From: Bacteroidia bacterium
GTDB taxonomy: Bacteria; Bacteroidota; Bacteroidia; JABEUT01
NCBI GenBank assembly: GCA_013044305.1
Contig: JABEUT010000132.1
Coordinates: 1 to 6,589 of the forward strand
Length of the DNA: 6,589 bases
Reading direction: 5' to 3'
The notes under the pieces are model-generated. The model had not been told where the DNA came from. It did not search any database and saw only the letters and a list, made by a program, of their open reading frames with translations. The position numbers and the translations under genes are program-made. This document shows, in pieces, positions 5,490 through 6,589 of this stretch; the stretch's first letter is position 1; every line of letters starts with the position of its first letter.

Positions 5490-6422
5490 TTAAAATACAA
5501 AGTTGGCGCTGATGGATTCAAAATTATTAATTTTATTTATTACGTCGGCAAAAAGGGGCGCTACCGAAAGCACCTTTATCTTGCTGCTCTTTTCTTTCAG
5601 GGGGATGCTGTCGGTTACCACAAGTTCCTTAAGCCCCGATTTTTCGATGCTTTCGTATGCCTTGCCCGAGAGCACCGCATGTGTGCAGCATGCCCTTACG
5701 CTGTTGGCGCCCATGTCCACCATCATGTTGGCTGCCTTCGAGAGGGTTCCTGCAGTATCTACAATATCATCCAGTATAATAATATCCTTGCCTTCCACGT
5801 CGCCTATGGCGGTCATTTTATCCACCACATTGGCTTTCTGGCGCTGCTTGTAGCATATCACTATCTCCGATTTCAGGAATGTGGCATAGGCGTTGGCTCT
5901 CTTTGAGCCGCCCACATCGGGCGATGCGATGGTCAGGTTGGGGAGTTTTAGGCTTTGTATGTAGGGTATGAACAGGTAGGAAGCGAAGAGGTGGTCAACG
6001 GGCACATCGAAGAATCCCTGTATCTGGTCGGCATGCAGGTCCATGGTCAATACGCGGGTAATGCCCGAAGCCACAAGCAGGTTGGCCATCAGTTTGGAGC
6101 CTATTGCCGTGCGGGGCTTGTCTTTGCGGTCTTGCCGCGCGAAGCCGAAGTAGGGTATTACTGCTATCACCTGCTTTGCCGAAGCCCGTTTTGCGGCATC
6201 TGCCATAAGCAAGAGTTCGAAAAAATGCTCTACAGGCGGCTGGGTGCTTTGTATTAGAAACACGGAGCAGCCCCTCACCGTTTCTTCGAATGAGGGCTCA
6301 AACTCCCCGTCGCTGAAGCGCAGAAAACTGACTTTGCCCAATGGCTGCCCATAAGCCGTAGCTATTTTGTCAGCCAAAGCCTGGCTTGAATTTCCTGCGA
6401 AAAGTTTTACCGGCGGATTCAT
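5490..6422 (-). CDS. prs: Ribose-phosphate pyrophosphokinase (PRPP synthetase)
   Basis: Prs transfers pyrophosphate from ATP to ribose 5-phosphate to give PRPP, the precursor of purines, pyrimidines, His, Trp and NAD. Taking Met at 6422-6420, the protein has 310 residues, the usual class I length. Motifs: RFSDGE (35-40), the ATP-binding PYFGFARQDRK (90-100), MDLHADQIQGFFDVPVDH (127-144) with the active-site His130, SPDVGG (167-172), the flexible-loop region YKQRQKAN (191-198) and the PRPP-binding IIILDDIVDTAGTL (214-227). The C-terminus ends normally after a VLSVAPLFADVI stretch. The open frame extends 13 codons upstream to 6461, but those residues overlap the candidate promoter box and match nothing in the family. 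It is the first gene of the prs-rplY-pth cluster, a neighbourhood shared with Firmicutes (prs-ctc-spoVC). Confidence 0.97.
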   Translation of the reverse strand: MNPPVKLFAGNSSQALADKIATAYGQPLGKVSFLRFSDGEFEPSFEETVRGCSVFLIQSTQPPVEHFFELLLMADAAKRASAKQVIAVIPYFGFARQDRKDKPRTAIGSKLMANLLVASGITRVLTMDLHADQIQGFFDVPVDHLFASYLFIPYIQSLKLPNLTIASPDVGGSKRANAYATFLKSEIVICYKQRQKANVVDKMTAIGDVEGKDIIILDDIVDTAGTLSKAANMMVDMGANSVRACCTHAVLSGKAYESIEKSGLKELVVTDSIPLKEKSSKIKVLSVAPLFADVINKINNFESISANFVF

Positions 6423-6439
6423 TTTTTTCAAAAGGGGTG

Positions 6440-6447
6440 CAAATTTA
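6440..6447 (-). promoter_or_regulatory. Candidate -7 box (TAAATTTG) for the prs-rplY-pth operon
   Basis: Read on the minus strand, TAAATTTG fits TAnnTTTG and lies 17 bases before the preferred prs ATG, implying a leader of about 10 bases. No TTG is found 17-23 bp further upstream. Its location inside the extended open frame argues that translation begins at 6422. Confidence 0.45.
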
Positions 6448-6499
6448 AACAATAATTGCAATTAATAAGCCCTTGTGCATATTATTTTACGATAGATAA

Positions 6500-6527
6500 G
6501 GACAGACCCCCGGAGGCGCTGGTCTGT
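6500..6527 (+). repeat. Perfect 7-bp hairpin, possible REP-like element upstream of prs
   Basis: ACAGACC (6502-6508) and GGTCTGT (6521-6527) are exact reverse complements around a 12-base GC-rich loop. The hairpin is preceded by GG, so the plus strand reads GGAC followed by a palindrome, the arrangement described for REP elements mobilised by RAYT transposases. Neither strand has a U-run after the stem, which argues against an intrinsic terminator. The rest of 6423-6589 shows the prs promoter region and no gene I can support. Only one full copy is in the window, so the REP reading is inference. Confidence 0.4.
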
Positions 6528-6589
6528 AATAACTGCCTGCATGGTTGGTATTGGGTTCGTTTGCTGTTGGGTTATTATTAATCCGGAGG

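Noticed and set aside
6483..6588. Possible C-terminal end of an upstream minus-strand gene, open from the right edge to a stop near 6490
   Set aside because: Only about 33 codons of low-complexity sequence (Asn/Pro-rich) are visible, with no recognisable motif, and the hairpin lies inside it. It cannot be distinguished from chance.
6423..6589. tRNA or other structured RNA upstream of prs
   Set aside because: No cloverleaf or CCA-type end could be folded by eye; only the single hairpin at 6502-6527 is convincing.

Overview
The window reads as an ordinary chromosomal segment of a Bacteroidota bacterium, probably a Chitinophagia/Sphingobacteriia-like lineage. Evidence is the close resemblance of the encoded ATPase to GldA, the Bacteroidota flavour of PyrG, and TAnnTTTG-type -7 boxes (the Bacteroidota sigma-A consensus) in front of four transcription units with no Shine-Dalgarno sequences. 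The assignment to phylum is firm; anything finer is inference.

Layout from left to right. On the minus strand at 1-327 is the 5' part of a secreted, probably outer-membrane beta-barrel protein that runs off the left edge. It lies directly downstream of a gldA-like ABC transporter ATPase gene (360-1271, minus). A 111-bp divergent intergenic region follows. On the plus strand come a small lipoprotein with a degenerate Rieske-like fold (1383-1844), a small three-helix membrane protein of an uncharacterised family (1904-2248), and pyrG encoding CTP synthase (2398-4047). Convergent to pyrG, on the minus strand, is the widely conserved cluster prs - rplY(ctc) - pth, transcribed in that order (6422 down to 4159): ribose-phosphate pyrophosphokinase, ribosomal protein bL25 with an unusual Ala/Pro-rich tail, and peptidyl-tRNA hydrolase. 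The last 167 bases (6423-6589) hold the prs promoter region and a 7-bp perfect hairpin that resembles a REP-type element, but no recognisable gene.

Functionally the right two thirds are housekeeping: nucleotide supply (PRPP from Prs, CTP from PyrG) and translation (bL25, Pth). The left third is envelope-related: an ABC ATPase, a putative outer-membrane protein, a lipoprotein and a small integral membrane protein. I see no CRISPR array, insertion sequence, toxin-antitoxin pair, rRNA or tRNA gene, and no convincing novel multi-gene system. The points most worth a second look are the lipoprotein whose Rieske histidine ligands are replaced, the uncharacterised membrane-protein family with a strongly motif-like loop, the repeat-built tail of bL25, and the hairpin upstream of prs.
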